NCBI RefSeq assembly: GCF_003194625.1
Contig: NZ_QHKX01000004.1
Coordinates: forward strand, 310,001 to 374,000
Reading direction: 5' to 3'
Length of the DNA: 64,000 nucleotides
From: Nocardioides solisilvae
GTDB lineage: Bacteria > Actinomycetota > Actinomycetes > Propionibacteriales > Nocardioidaceae
The notes beneath the pieces are model-generated. The model did not search any database and had not been told where the DNA came from. It saw only the letters and a program-made list of their open reading frames with translations. The translations under genes and the position numbers were made by a program. Positions 16,001 through 26,938 of this stretch are shown here, piece after piece. Every line of letters starts with the position of its first letter. The first letter of the stretch is position 1.

Positions 16001-16166
16001 CGCCGACACGCTCGACGACGTGCTGGACACCCTCGACGCGCTGCGCGACCGCGGCCGCGTGGTGGGAGTGGTCAGCCACGTGACCGAGATGAGGGAGCGG
16101 ATCCCGGCCCAGCTGCGCGTGCACAAGACGCGCACGGGGTCGACGCTGTCGACGGCGGGGCTCTGA
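13095..16166 (+). CDS. sbcC: Exonuclease SbcC (Rad50-type SMC-like ATPase)
   Basis: A 1023-residue SMC-like ATPase partner of SbcD. Walker A is GPTGAGKTSVLDAV (about 35-48). Long Ala/Arg/Glu-rich coiled coils flank a zinc hook CPVC (about 541-544). The C-terminal ATPase half carries signature LSGGETF (about 928) and Walker B LFVDEGFGSLD (about 958). Length matches typical SbcC. It is encoded one base into the sbcD stop. The opposite strand is open for 1195 codons, an artefact of the high GC bias. Confidence 0.95.
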   Translation: MRLHHLSVTAFGPFAGTEEVDFDALSASGLFLLTGPTGAGKTSVLDAVCFALYGDVPGDRNVAKRLRSDQAPAGVAPRVALEATLAGRRFRVVRSPAWRRPKKRGEGTTQQQATVTLTELLDGEEVLLSSRIDEVAALVIGLVGMTMPQFCQVAMLPQGGFQAFLRARADERQAVLQQLFHTGRFARVEGWLRDRRVELHRRSRRRHDEVVGQLTRLSEAAGSGLPPEWALDSVEGPVADGSVQAWAAALRDDAATAAADCGVLLPAAERVEESARRALESATRTAELVRRRAEALRVLDRQREEHAQHATRAAELRAAERAAPVVPLARVAERATWDAAAARVRRTALADELAAALRRPPIPTLLDLPGALPSQEDHPADGMPPSPATAVDGIACAVRARVTEVTALLPLDERVLALADQLVEDERQLSAARATRDELESRTEELPRRLERLRAALASSAASAEAVPMRTADVLAARERVAAHARAGHLAEQLADAQEERRECVALTQTLTEEWLDLREARLQGMAAEIAGALAVGGSCPVCGSCQHPSPASPSPGAPDAEAERLALRRVDDAKATQHVHDERVQQLRTALEVARATAGHDDGVRLAAGLRAAEAALAEAEEARSRAADLEAGLADLEARLEQARGEVRAAVTRLAALEERRTTTGRELDSARAGRDAVLAGTTLSSVSEALAHLRELEALVERTRAAEHEAADAGVRAAEHERALARCLAEHDFPGAAEALAAHRPADARARLRAEVDRHRDEETRCRAVLEEPEVAALADDAAPDLPALEARHAEASSRLSDLRSRHEALHGRADRLALLVDDLDRLLAAWRPLREEHRTVSDLAAFVEGKSTDNRFQMRLSAYVLAYRLSQVVAAANTRLARMSDQRYTLEHTGDRVNRETRGGLGLLVRDDWSGESRDPATLSGGETFVVSLALALGLADVITEEAGGADLDTLFVDEGFGSLDADTLDDVLDTLDALRDRGRVVGVVSHVTEMRERIPAQLRVHKTRTGSTLSTAGL

Positions 16167-16226
16167 CCCGGGCTCGGGCTCGGGCTCGACAAAGAACTCC
16201 GGCACCAGCGGGCCGGGACCCGAACC

Positions 16227-16925
16227 TCAGGAGCGGGTCGTCGTCCAGTCGGAGAGGTCCAGCTCCCACTCCCCGGCGAGCCGGTCGACCTGCGGCCGGT
16301 AGAGCACCCGCAGGGAGTCGACGAGGCCCGCCGGCGGCGTCCACTCCGCGTGGCTGCTCGACCGCGAGGGCCGGTCCACGTCGCGCAGCGGCACGGGACC
16401 GCGGCCGAGCCGCGCCCACACCAGGTCGACCGCGGACTGGGGATCCCGACGCACCTGCTCGTAGACCATCACCACCATCCGCTCCCGGCCCACCGCGTGG
16501 GCCCACATGGCCAGCTGGTCGGCGTAGAAGCCGCTGAACGCCTGCACCGTGATCGGCACCGGGTAGGGCCAGGGGGACTTCGCCCGTGTGGCCGCCAGCC
16601 GCATCGCCGACAGGAAGCGCTCCACGGGGTCGCGCAGGACAGCCAGCACCGGCGCGTCCGCGCCGAGCAGCCGGGCGGCCGTCGCCGGCGCGGTGGCGTG
16701 CCGCAGGTACTGCGGGGTCCACTCCCCCCGGGCCACCGGACCCGGCGGGAAGAGCTCGGTGTAGGCCCGCTCCGGCTCGACGCCGTCACCCACCTTGTGG
16801 AGCAGGTGCTGCTCCTTCTTGCCGTTCACCCCGAGCCCCACCTCGGGGTGCTGGCACAACAGGTCGGTGAGCCACGTCGTCCCGGACCTCTGGGCCCCGA
16901 TCCCGAGCCATGCCGGTGCGGTCAT
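16227..16925 (-). CDS. Sulfotransferase family protein
   Basis: A 232-residue PAPS-dependent sulfotransferase. The phosphosulfate-binding loop is GAQRSGTTWLTDLL (about 9-22), and the 3'-phosphate binding block is VLAVLRDPVERFLSAMR (about 93-109), with the conserved Arg and Ser. It is short for the family but has both cofactor motifs. The acceptor cannot be deduced. TAGGGT lies 7 nt before the ATG. The start codon is only 34 bp from that of divergent tldD. Confidence 0.85.
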   Translation of the reverse strand: MTAPAWLGIGAQRSGTTWLTDLLCQHPEVGLGVNGKKEQHLLHKVGDGVEPERAYTELFPPGPVARGEWTPQYLRHATAPATAARLLGADAPVLAVLRDPVERFLSAMRLAATRAKSPWPYPVPITVQAFSGFYADQLAMWAHAVGRERMVVMVYEQVRRDPQSAVDLVWARLGRGPVPLRDVDRPSRSSSHAEWTPPAGLVDSLRVLYRPQVDRLAGEWELDLSDWTTTRS

Positions 16926-16932
16926 GGGCGTG

Positions 16933-16953
16933 ACCCTACCGGGGCACTAGGTT
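16933..16953. promoter_or_regulatory. Back-to-back leaderless promoters of sulfotransferase and tldD
   Basis: The 34-bp gap holds two opposed -10-like hexamers: ACCCTA at 16933-16938 (TAGGGT on the minus strand) and TAGGTT at 16948-16953. Each ends 6-7 nt before its start codon. At usual spacing each -35 element would fall in the first codons of the opposite gene, so the two polymerases should compete. This is inferred from spacing only. Confidence 0.5.
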
Positions 16954-16959
16954 CCTCCC

Positions 16960-18480
16960 ATGGACCACCGGGAGATCGACCCCACCTTCCTCGGGCTCCC
17001 CCTCCGCGAGCTCGGCAGGGCCGCGCTCGAGCGTGCCGCCGCTCGGGGGGTGAGCCACGCCGACTTCCGCCTCGAGCGGACGAGGTACCAGCACCTCGCC
17101 GTGCGCGACGGCGCCCTGCAGGGCGCCAGCGACGTCGAGGACCTCGGGTTCGCCGTGCGGGTCGTGCACCGCGGGGCCTGGGGCTTCGCCAGCGGCGTCG
17201 CGCTCGAGGTCGAGGAGGTACGCCGCGTCACCGACCGCGCGCTGGCCCTCGCCGAGCTGGCCGCCACCATGACGACCGTCCCGGTCGAGCTCGCCCCGGA
17301 ACCGGTCCACGCCGACGCCACCTGGGTCTCGGCCCACGACGTCGACCCGTTCTCGGTGCCGACCACGGAGAAGGTGGACGTGCTCCGCGACTGGACGTCG
17401 CGGCTGACCGCCCACCGGGTCGTGGACCACGCGGCCGCCTCGCTGCAGCAGGTCCAGGAGAACAAGTACTACGAGGACCTCGCCGGGACCCGCACCACCC
17501 AGCAGCGCGTCCGGGTGATGCCCACGTTCGAGGCGATGGGCTCTGACGAGCGCTCCGGCACCTTCGACTCCATGACCACGCTCGCGCCCCCGGCCGGCCG
17601 GGGCTGGGAGTACCTCACCGGGACCGGGTGGGACTGGGACGCCGAGCTGGCCGAGGTGCCCGACCTGCTGGGCGAGAAGCTCCGGGCACCCGGGGTCGAG
17701 CCCGGCACGTACGACCTCGTCGTCGACCCGAGCAACCTGTGGCTCACCATCCACGAGTCGATCGGCCACGCCACCGAGCTCGACCGCGCGCTCGGCTACG
17801 AGGCCAGCTACGCAGGCACCTCCTTCGCCACCTACGACCGGCTCGGCAGCCTCGTCTACGGGTCCCCCGTCATGCACGTGACCGGGGACCGCACGGTCGA
17901 GCACGGCCTCGCCACGACCGGCTTCGACGACGAGGGGGTCGCCACCCAGCAGTGGGACCTCGTCCGCGACGGCATCCTCGTCGGCTACCAGCTGGACCGC
18001 GCGATGGCCCACGCCCGCCCCGAGCTCAACGGCGGCCGGTCCAACGGGTGCGCGTACGCCGACTCCCCTGCCCACGTGCCGATCCAGCGGATGGCCAACG
18101 TCTCCCTCCAGCCCGCCCCCGACGGGCCGTCCACCGACGAGCTCGTCGCCCGCGTCGAGCGCGGCATCTACGTCGTCGGGGACCGCAGCTGGTCCATCGA
18201 CATGCAGCGGTTCAACTTCCAGTTCACCGGGCAGCGCTTCTTCCGGATCGAGGACGGGCGGCTGGCCGGCCAGGTCCGCGACGTCGCCTACCAGGCGACC
18301 ACGACCGACTTCTGGGGCTCGATGGAGGCCGTCGGCGGTCCGGACACGTGGCGCCTCGGGGGCGCCTTCAACTGCGGCAAGGCGCAGCCCGGCCAGGTGG
18401 CAGCCGTCAGCCACGGCTGTCCCAGCGCCCTCTTCCGGGGCGTCCGGATCCTCAACACCGCCCAGGAGGCCGGCGCGTGA
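16960..18480 (+). CDS. tldD: Metalloprotease TldD subunit
   Basis: A 506-residue subunit of the TldD/TldE protease, a heterodimer that degrades unfolded peptides and, in some bacteria, matures microcins or other ribosomally made peptides. The catalytic zinc motif HESIGHATELDRAL (HExxxH, about 264) is present, as is the C-terminal metal Cys region LGGAFNCGKAQPGQ. Length fits TldD. TAGGTT ends 6 nt before the ATG. Its TGA overlaps the next gene's GTG by 4 nt (GTGA), as expected for a heterodimer pair. No peptide-precursor gene was recognised next to it. Confidence 0.93.
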   Translation: MDHREIDPTFLGLPLRELGRAALERAAARGVSHADFRLERTRYQHLAVRDGALQGASDVEDLGFAVRVVHRGAWGFASGVALEVEEVRRVTDRALALAELAATMTTVPVELAPEPVHADATWVSAHDVDPFSVPTTEKVDVLRDWTSRLTAHRVVDHAAASLQQVQENKYYEDLAGTRTTQQRVRVMPTFEAMGSDERSGTFDSMTTLAPPAGRGWEYLTGTGWDWDAELAEVPDLLGEKLRAPGVEPGTYDLVVDPSNLWLTIHESIGHATELDRALGYEASYAGTSFATYDRLGSLVYGSPVMHVTGDRTVEHGLATTGFDDEGVATQQWDLVRDGILVGYQLDRAMAHARPELNGGRSNGCAYADSPAHVPIQRMANVSLQPAPDGPSTDELVARVERGIYVVGDRSWSIDMQRFNFQFTGQRFFRIEDGRLAGQVRDVAYQATTTDFWGSMEAVGGPDTWRLGGAFNCGKAQPGQVAAVSHGCPSALFRGVRILNTAQEAGA

Positions 18481-19871
18481 CCACGACGCTCTCCCCCCAG
18501 CAGCTCGCCGAGGTCGCCCTGGCCGCCTCCAAGGCAGACCAGTGCCTCGTCCTGGTGGAGGACACGACCGGGGTCAACCTCCGGTGGGCCAACAACACCC
18601 TCACGACCAACGGGGTGGGCCACCGGGTCCAGGTCACGGTCGTGTCGTTCGTCGCGACGCCCGGGGGCGGCGCCACCGGCTCCGCCTCCTCGTCGGCCAC
18701 CACGCGCGACCAGGTGGTCGCGCTGGCCGCGGCCGCGGATGCGGCGGCGCGCGCCTCCGGCCCCGCCGAGGACGCCGCCCCGCTGCCGGCCGACCGGGCC
18801 ACCGTCGACTGGGACGACCCCTCCCCCGGCACCGACGCCTCGGTGCTCGCCGACTTCGCCCCCGCTCTCGGGGAGGCGTTCCGCACCGCCGGGTCGGCGG
18901 GCCGCGTGCTCTACGGCTTCGTGAGCCACGAGGTCACCACGACGTGGCTCGCCTCCTCGACGGGACTGCGCCTGCGCCACGTCCAGCCGACCGGCCACTA
19001 CGGGGTGACGGGGAAGACCGCCGACCTGACCAGCAGCGCCTGGGTCGGCGGGGCGACCCGCGACTTCACCGACGTCGACCCGCTGGCGCTCGAGCAGCAG
19101 CTGGCCACGCGGCTCGGCTGGGCGGCCCGCAAGGTGGACCTGCCCGCCGGACGCCACGACACGATCCTGCCGCCGGACGCCGTCGCCGACCTGATGATCG
19201 ACACCTACTGGAGCGCGGGGGCACGCGTCGCCCACGAGGGGCAGTCCGTCTTCAGCCGCCGCGGCGGCGGCACCCGGATCGGTGACCGGGTGGCGGCCCC
19301 CGGGGTCCGTCTGTTCTCCGACCCCGGACGGCCGGGTCTGGAGTGCGCGCCCTTCGTCGTCGCCCATGCGTCCGGCAACACCTCGTCGGTCTTCGACAAC
19401 GGCCTTCCCCTCGCCCCCACCCCCTGGCTGGAGGACGGCCGGCTCGCCGCCCTCCTGCAGACGCGGCACTCCGCGGGCCTCACCGGGCAGCCCACGACGC
19501 CCGCGGTCGACAACCTCGTGCTCGAGGTCGAGGGCGCGTCCGGCTCGGTGGACGACCTCGTCCGGGACCTCGACGACGGCCTGCTGGTCACCTGCCTGTG
19601 GTACATCCGCGAGGTCGACCCGCAGACCCTGCTGCTCACCGGCCTCACCCGGGACGGCGTCTACCGCGTCGAGGGCGGTGAGGTGACCGGGGCGGTGAAC
19701 AACTTCCGGTTCAACGAGAGCCCGGTCGACCTGCTCGGCCGGTTCAGCGCAGCCGGGGCCACGGTGCCCGCGTTCAGCCGGGAGTGGGGCGAGGACTATT
19801 TCAGCCGCACGGCGATGCCGCCGCTGCGGGTGCCCGACTTCAACATGTCGAGCGTCAGCCAGGCTCTGTGA
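18477..19871 (+). CDS. tldE: Metalloprotease TldE/PmbA subunit
   Basis: A 464-residue non-catalytic partner of TldD. It has the same fold but no HExxxH motif, as known for TldE/PmbA. The family C-terminus is visible in VEGGEVTGAVNNFRFNESPVDLL. The start is GTG 18477, overlapping the tldD stop by 4 nt; the frame is open far upstream but that part is antisense-like noise within tldD. Its 3' end overlaps the convergent serine-hydrolase gene by 17 nt. Confidence 0.92.
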   Translation: MTTTLSPQQLAEVALAASKADQCLVLVEDTTGVNLRWANNTLTTNGVGHRVQVTVVSFVATPGGGATGSASSSATTRDQVVALAAAADAAARASGPAEDAAPLPADRATVDWDDPSPGTDASVLADFAPALGEAFRTAGSAGRVLYGFVSHEVTTTWLASSTGLRLRHVQPTGHYGVTGKTADLTSSAWVGGATRDFTDVDPLALEQQLATRLGWAARKVDLPAGRHDTILPPDAVADLMIDTYWSAGARVAHEGQSVFSRRGGGTRIGDRVAAPGVRLFSDPGRPGLECAPFVVAHASGNTSSVFDNGLPLAPTPWLEDGRLAALLQTRHSAGLTGQPTTPAVDNLVLEVEGASGSVDDLVRDLDDGLLVTCLWYIREVDPQTLLLTGLTRDGVYRVEGGEVTGAVNNFRFNESPVDLLGRFSAAGATVPAFSREWGEDYFSRTAMPPLRVPDFNMSSVSQAL

Positions 19872-21113
19872 GGCCGTAGGGCGTGCGGGTGTAGACGAAG
19901 GTGGCCGCCTCGAGGTGCCAGACCTCCCCGTCGGCGCGACGTACGACGTGCAGGGTCTCGCCGCGGTGGTAGCCGTCGATGCCGACGAGCCGACCGTCGT
20001 CGAGCAGCGCGAACCGGTCCGGGCTCCCGGGCGGCGTGAGGGGGTGCAGCTCGAGGTGCCCGTTGTGCCACCGCACCTCGGTGGCGGTGTTGCCCCAGAA
20101 CCAGAGCCCGGGGATGCCGGCGACCGGCGCTGGCACCTCGACGGTGGGCACCCACGGCTCGATCACCTCGTCGACGAAGTCGCCGTCGATCAGGTCCAGC
20201 ACGAGCTGGGTGCGGTCGACCCCGGTGGTGGCGTTGGCCAGCACGGCGGCGCCGATGCCGGAGCCCGGGTCGACGAAGAGGGCGGCGAGGTAGCCGGGCA
20301 TCGAGCCGGTGTGGCCGACGAGGATCCCGCCCGTGCCGGTGAGCAGCCGCACGCCGAGGCCGTAGTCGTCGGTGACCGGCTCGAGCATCTCGGTCAGCGA
20401 GCCCGGGTCCAGCATGTCGGGTCGGGCACCGGAGAGGAACTGGCCCCACAGCACCAGGTCGGCGACCGTCGACCACAGCTGCCCGGCCGGCGCCATGGCC
20501 CCCGTGTTGGTCAGCGGCTCGAGCCGGCGCTCCCCGGTGAAGTGGTCGACGCTCCAGCCCGGCTGCGCGTTGGGGCGGGGCAGGTACGACGTCTGGGTCA
20601 TGCCGAGCGGGATCAGCAGCCGCTCCACCACGAGCTGCCGCCACGAGGTGCCGGTGACCCGGACCAGCACCTCTCCCAGCAGGCCGTAGCCGAGGTTGGA
20701 GTAGTGGAAGAGCTCCCCGGCCCGGGCCACCCGGCCGGAGCCGTCGTTGGCGGCCGCGAGCGCGTCGAAGTCGCCGCCCCGGTGACGCTCCCACCACGGT
20801 CCCGCCGGCTCGCTCTGCATCCCCGAGGTGTGGCTCAGCACCTGCCGGATCGTCGCCTCGGCGTACCCCACCTCCCCGAGGTGGCGCCCCAGCGGGTCGT
20901 CGAGGTGCAGCAGCCCCGCGTCCCGCGCCTGCAGCACCAGCACGGCGGTCATCGTCTTGGTGATCGAGCCGATCCGGTACTGCCCGTCCAGCCCAGCCCC
21001 CTCGCCCGAGGAGCCGGCCCACACGACGCCGTACCGGTCGAAGACCGCGCCGAGCACCGAGGGGAGCCGGCCCCGCGACTGGGCGAGGTCCAGGCAGCTC
21101 TGGCGACGTTCGA

Positions 21114-21117
<4 letters not shown>
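19855..21117 (-). CDS. Serine hydrolase, class C beta-lactamase/DD-peptidase family
   Basis: A 420-residue protein of the penicillin-binding-protein-like serine hydrolase family. Motifs: SITK (Ser51/Lys54, SxxK nucleophile), HYSNLGYG (YxN, about 139) and [10 protein letters not shown] (HTG in place of KTG). A C-terminal lipocalin-like domain covers about 310-420. No signal peptide is seen, so it is probably a cytoplasmic esterase or peptidase rather than a drug-resistance lactamase. The ATG overlaps the gcvP stop (ATGA), implying translational coupling to gcvP and therefore control by the glycine riboswitch. Confidence 0.85.
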
Positions 21118-23990
<2,873 letters not shown>

Positions 23991-24074
23991 GGCACGCTCC
24001 GGGGGTCGGACGAGGGCTGGTCGTCCTCCCCCTCTGTCACCCGGGCTGACCCGGCGCTCCAGAGCTGCCTCGAC

Positions 24075-24170
24075 CGCGCGGTCCTTGGTGCCTGAGAGGT
24101 TCCGGGGAGGAATTGCCCCTTCGGCGCTGGTGGCGGACCCACCAGGACTCTCCCGCGCGGGATCGTCAGC
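24075..24170 (-). promoter_or_regulatory. Glycine riboswitch (gcvP leader)
   Basis: On the minus strand the leader carries the aptamer core in order: GCGGGAGAGTCC, then CGCCGAAGGGGCAA, then CCTCCCCGGAACCTCTCAGG, then CACCAAGGAC. These are the conserved strands of glycine riboswitches. Only one clear aptamer is seen. A following CTCTGGAG...ACAGAGGGGGAGG segment (about 24017-24062) can pair with itself and may be a vestigial second domain or the expression platform. Glycine binding would switch on gcvP and the coupled hydrolase. Confidence 0.88.
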
Positions 24171-24260
24171 GCCGTCGAACCTACCACCCCGCCGCCGGCC
24201 GGACGAAGGGATCGGCGGCGGGTCCGGTCGCCGGGACGGACCGGACGGACGTCGCCGGGC

Positions 24261-24863
24261 TCAGCCGGTGCGACGAGCCGCGCGGCGAGCGGCGAGCTCG
24301 TCGCCGGGGAGGGCGGCCGCGTCGGACGCCGTCCGCTCGCTGGGGAGCTCGGAGAGGGTGCCCTCGATCTCGCGCCAGACGCCGCCGATCGCGATGCCGA
24401 AGACGCCCTGACCCCCCTGGAGCAGGTCGATGACCTCGTCGTTGCTGGTGCACTCGTAGACGGAGGCACCGTCGCTCATGAGCGTGACCCGGGTGAGGTC
24501 GTCGGTGCCCCGCGCGCGCAGGTGCTGCACGGCCGTGCGGATCTGCTGGAGCGAGATCCCGGCGTCGAGGAGGCGCTTGACCACCTTGAGCAGCAGGATG
24601 TCGCGGAAGGAGTACAGGCGCTGGGAGCCGGAGCCGGTGGCCCCGCGGACGGTGGGCTCGACCAGGCCGGTGCGGGCCCAGTAGTCGAGCTGGCGGTAGG
24701 TGATGCCGGCGGCGTTGCAGGCCGTGGGGCCGCGGTAGCCCGCGTCGCTGGGCAGCGGGGAGACGTCGTCGGTGAAGAGGAGGCCCTGCTCCTCGGCCAC
24801 CTCCGCGGCGCGCTCGACCTCGAGTCCGGCGACCCTGTCCTGCTGGTTCTCGTCAACGCCCAC
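24261..24863 (-). CDS. MerR family transcriptional regulator (Rv1830/McdR-like)
   Basis: A 200-residue regulator. The MerR winged helix is at about 45-115 (ACNAAGITYRQLDYWARTGLVEPT, then YSFRDILLLKVVKRLLDAGISLQQIR), followed by a C-terminal effector-type region. Position between a DUF151 nuclease and gcvP matches the second MerR gene of the mycobacterial gcvH-garA-gcvB block. It begins at GTG with GGAGGG 7 nt upstream, so it has a leader, unlike many neighbours. Likely targets cannot be read from sequence; a palindrome at 25019-25041 upstream is a candidate operator. Confidence 0.9.
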   Translation of the reverse strand: MGVDENQQDRVAGLEVERAAEVAEEQGLLFTDDVSPLPSDAGYRGPTACNAAGITYRQLDYWARTGLVEPTVRGATGSGSQRLYSFRDILLLKVVKRLLDAGISLQQIRTAVQHLRARGTDDLTRVTLMSDGASVYECTSNDEVIDLLQGGQGVFGIAIGGVWREIEGTLSELPSERTASDAAALPGDELAARRAARRTG

Positions 24864-25018
24864 TGGTGGACCCTCCGTCGTCTACTCCGCTCAGCGTAGC
24901 TCCTGGGGGGGAAGGACGTGGGCGGTCCGGGGACAACCACAACGTTGGAGTTACAACGGAGACAGTTCAAGGTACGGCCGGACCCGGGGAGGGTCAACGC
25001 ACGCGGCGGCGTGTCGCA

Positions 25019-25041
25019 ACCCTCAACCTCAGGTTGAGGGT
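25019..25041. promoter_or_regulatory. Perfect 11-bp inverted repeat upstream of merR
   Basis: Arms ACCCTCAACCT and AGGTTGAGGGT are exact complements around a single central C. The site lies between the DUF151 stop (25049) and the MerR gene start (24863). No T-tract follows on the minus strand, which argues against a canonical terminator. Symmetry and position suit a dimeric MerR-type operator. A second, weaker dyad (CGTTG-N6-CAACG) lies about 60 bp nearer the gene. Confidence 0.55.
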
Positions 25042-25048
25042 GATGCCG

Positions 25049-25525
25049 TCACTGCTCCTCGGGTGCCTCGAAGTCCTCCGGGGTCACCTGGTCGAGGAAC
25101 TCGCGGAACCGCTCGACCTCGTCCTCCTGCTCGGCCGGGACGGCGAGGCCGGCCTCCGCGAGCACCTCCTCGTCCACCACGATGCGGGTCCCGGTGCGCA
25201 GCGCGAGCGCGATCGAGTCGGACGGACGGGCGCTCACCTCTGCGCCGGAGTCGAAGACCAGGACCGCGTAGAAGACGTTGTCCCGCACCTCGGTGATCCG
25301 CACCTCCGCGAGGGGTGCGCCGGTCGCCTCGAGCACGTCCTTCATCAGGTCGTGGGTCAGCGGCCGGGGCGGGACGACGCCCTGCTGCGCGAAGGCGATC
25401 GCCGTGGCCTCCACCGCGCCGATCCAGATCGGCAGGTAGCGGTCACCCGCGACCTCGCGCAGCAGCACGATGGGTTGGTTGGAGGGCATCTCCACCCGGA
25501 CTCCGATGACGTCTACCTCGCGCAC
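25049..25525 (-). CDS. Bifunctional nuclease family protein (DUF151)
   Basis: A 158-residue DUF151 protein. Characteristic blocks: MREVDVIGVRVEMPSNQPIV at the N-terminus, YLPIWIGAVEATAIAFAQQG (about 32-51), RPLTHDLMKDVL and SARPSDSIALALRTG. The family has reported RNase/DNase activity in plants and is conserved in actinobacteria next to ftsR/garA, where its function is unclear. TAGGGT ends 6 nt before the GTG start, so it may be transcribed separately from the upstream MerR gene, 31 bp away. Confidence 0.9.
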   Translation of the reverse strand: MREVDVIGVRVEMPSNQPIVLLREVAGDRYLPIWIGAVEATAIAFAQQGVVPPRPLTHDLMKDVLEATGAPLAEVRITEVRDNVFYAVLVFDSGAEVSARPSDSIALALRTGTRIVVDEEVLAEAGLAVPAEQEDEVERFREFLDQVTPEDFEAPEEQ

Positions 25526-25556
25526 ACGGCCACCCTACTCCCGGGCCGGTCAGCGG

Positions 25557-26312
25557 TCAGGCTCCCTGGAGGCCCTTCTTCACGAGCGTCGCGTGCAGCC
25601 GCACCGACAGTGCCGCGATCTCGCTCACCGCCTCCTCGGCCCGGGCCTGGGCCGCGGCGTCGCGCCCCCGCTTGAGAGGGGCGACCACCTGCTCGACCAG
25701 CCCCACCTCGCGGTCGGCCGAGGTCTTGAAGGCACGCAGGTGCCGGGGCTCGAAACCGAAGTCGGCCAGCTCGCGGGCCGTCCTGGCGATCACGAGGGCG
25801 TCGGTGTCGTAGTGCCCGGTGCCCGGACGGGCCGAGATGAGGCCGAACTGCTCGAGCTGGCCGAGGAGCTCCTCGCTGACCTCGGCGATCTTGAGCAGCT
25901 CGCGGCGCGAGAGCCGCACGTCGGAGCGTCGGGCGAAGGACTCGGGTGACGGCAGCCCGTCGCTCGAGAGCGCGACCTGGGGAACGGTCGGGACGACGGC
26001 CTCGATCGGCGGCGGCTCGAGCCCGCGGTCGATGGCGTCGAGGTGCTCCCCGATCACCTTCAGCGGCAGGTAGTGGTCGCGCTGCATGCGCAGCACGTAG
26101 CGCAACCGCTCCACGTCGTCGTGGGAGAACTTCCGGTAGCCGGCGGGCGTCCGCTCGGGCTTGATCAGGCCCTTGTCCTCGAGGAAGCGGATCTTGGGGA
26201 TGGTGATGCCCGGGAAGTCGGGTCGCAGCACGTCGAGCACCTGCCCGATGTTCATCCTCGTCCGCGACGCGGCGGCGGAGGTGGAGGCTGCGGAGGCCAC
26301 GCCGTCGCCCAT
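25557..26312 (-). CDS. ftsR: MerR family regulator, FtsR-like (Rv1828 orthologue type)
   Basis: A 251-residue regulator. The N-terminal MerR helix-turn-helix is IGQVLDVLRPDFPGITIPKIRFLEDKGLI (about 21-50), followed by RTPAGYRKFSHDDVERLRYVLRMQRDHYLPLKVI. A long C-terminal domain carries RRELLKIAEV, which resembles a second HTH. In corynebacteria the orthologue FtsR activates ftsZ, so a cell-division role is likely (family knowledge). The start is ATG 26312, two bases after the FHA gene's TGA; the reading frame is open further upstream within that gene. Confidence 0.9.
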   Translation of the reverse strand: MGDGVASAASTSAAASRTRMNIGQVLDVLRPDFPGITIPKIRFLEDKGLIKPERTPAGYRKFSHDDVERLRYVLRMQRDHYLPLKVIGEHLDAIDRGLEPPPIEAVVPTVPQVALSSDGLPSPESFARRSDVRLSRRELLKIAEVSEELLGQLEQFGLISARPGTGHYDTDALVIARTARELADFGFEPRHLRAFKTSADREVGLVEQVVAPLKRGRDAAAQARAEEAVSEIAALSVRLHATLVKKGLQGA

Positions 26313-26314
26313 CG

Positions 26315-26830
26315 TCAGCCGGTCACGTGCCCGGCGAAGAAGACCAGCCGGTACTTGCCGATCTGCACCTCGTCGCCGTCCGTCAGCTCGACGGCGTCGA
26401 TCCGGTCGCGGTTGACGTAGGTCCCGTTGAGGCTGCCCACGTCGCTGACCCGGAAGCGCTCCCCCTCGCGGCGGAACTCCGCGTGGCGGCGGGAGACCGT
26501 CACGTCGTCGAGGAAGATCTCGGAGTCGGGGTGCCGCCCGGCGGTCACCAGGTCGGTGTCCAGGAGGAAGCGGCTGCCCGCACCGGGGCCGCGCTGCACG
26601 ACCAGCAGCGCCGACCCGGTCGGAAGGGCGTCCACCGCCGCGGCGTCGACCGGGCTGAGCGCGCGGTCGGAGCTCTCCGCCCGCTCGTGCGCGATCGAGA
26701 TGGTGGCCGTCGAGTCGGACGGCTCGGCCGGACCGGCCGTCTCGCCCTCGGTCGCGAGTCGCGAGCCGCACTGGGCGCAGAACCTCGCGTCATCGGGGTT
26801 GGGCTTGCCGCAGGCCGTGCAGAACGGCAT
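26315..26830 (-). CDS. garA: Zinc-ribbon and FHA domain protein (GarA/OdhI type)
   Basis: A 171-residue protein. The N-terminal zinc ribbon is CTACGKPNPDDARFCAQCG (about 4-22). A roughly 45-residue linker follows, then an FHA domain (about 70-165) with GRHPDSEIFLDDVTVSRRHAEF and DVGSLNGTYVNRD. The FHA part is very close to GarA, which binds and inhibits 2-oxoglutarate dehydrogenase and regulates glutamate metabolism until Ser/Thr kinases phosphorylate its N-terminus. The usual ETTS-type phospho-motif is not recognisable; Ser/Thr residues in the linker (STATISIA) are possible substitutes. GGAGG is 5 nt before ATG 26830, preferred over 26863. Confidence 0.9.
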   Translation of the reverse strand: MPFCTACGKPNPDDARFCAQCGSRLATEGETAGPAEPSDSTATISIAHERAESSDRALSPVDAAAVDALPTGSALLVVQRGPGAGSRFLLDTDLVTAGRHPDSEIFLDDVTVSRRHAEFRREGERFRVSDVGSLNGTYVNRDRIDAVELTDGDEVQIGKYRLVFFAGHVTG

Positions 26831-26938
26831 GTGTCCTCCGCTTCCGTTGTCCGTGGGTCGCACCTGACGCCGGAACTCTCAAGGCCCGACTGAGGGTGAA
26901 GGTTCCTACGAAACTACCAGTTGTGGCAACCGCGTGGA

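Noticed and set aside
12618..16205. 1195-codon open frame antisense to sbcD/sbcC
   Set aside because: Low-complexity Gly/Arg/Leu sequence with no motifs; a shadow of sbcC.
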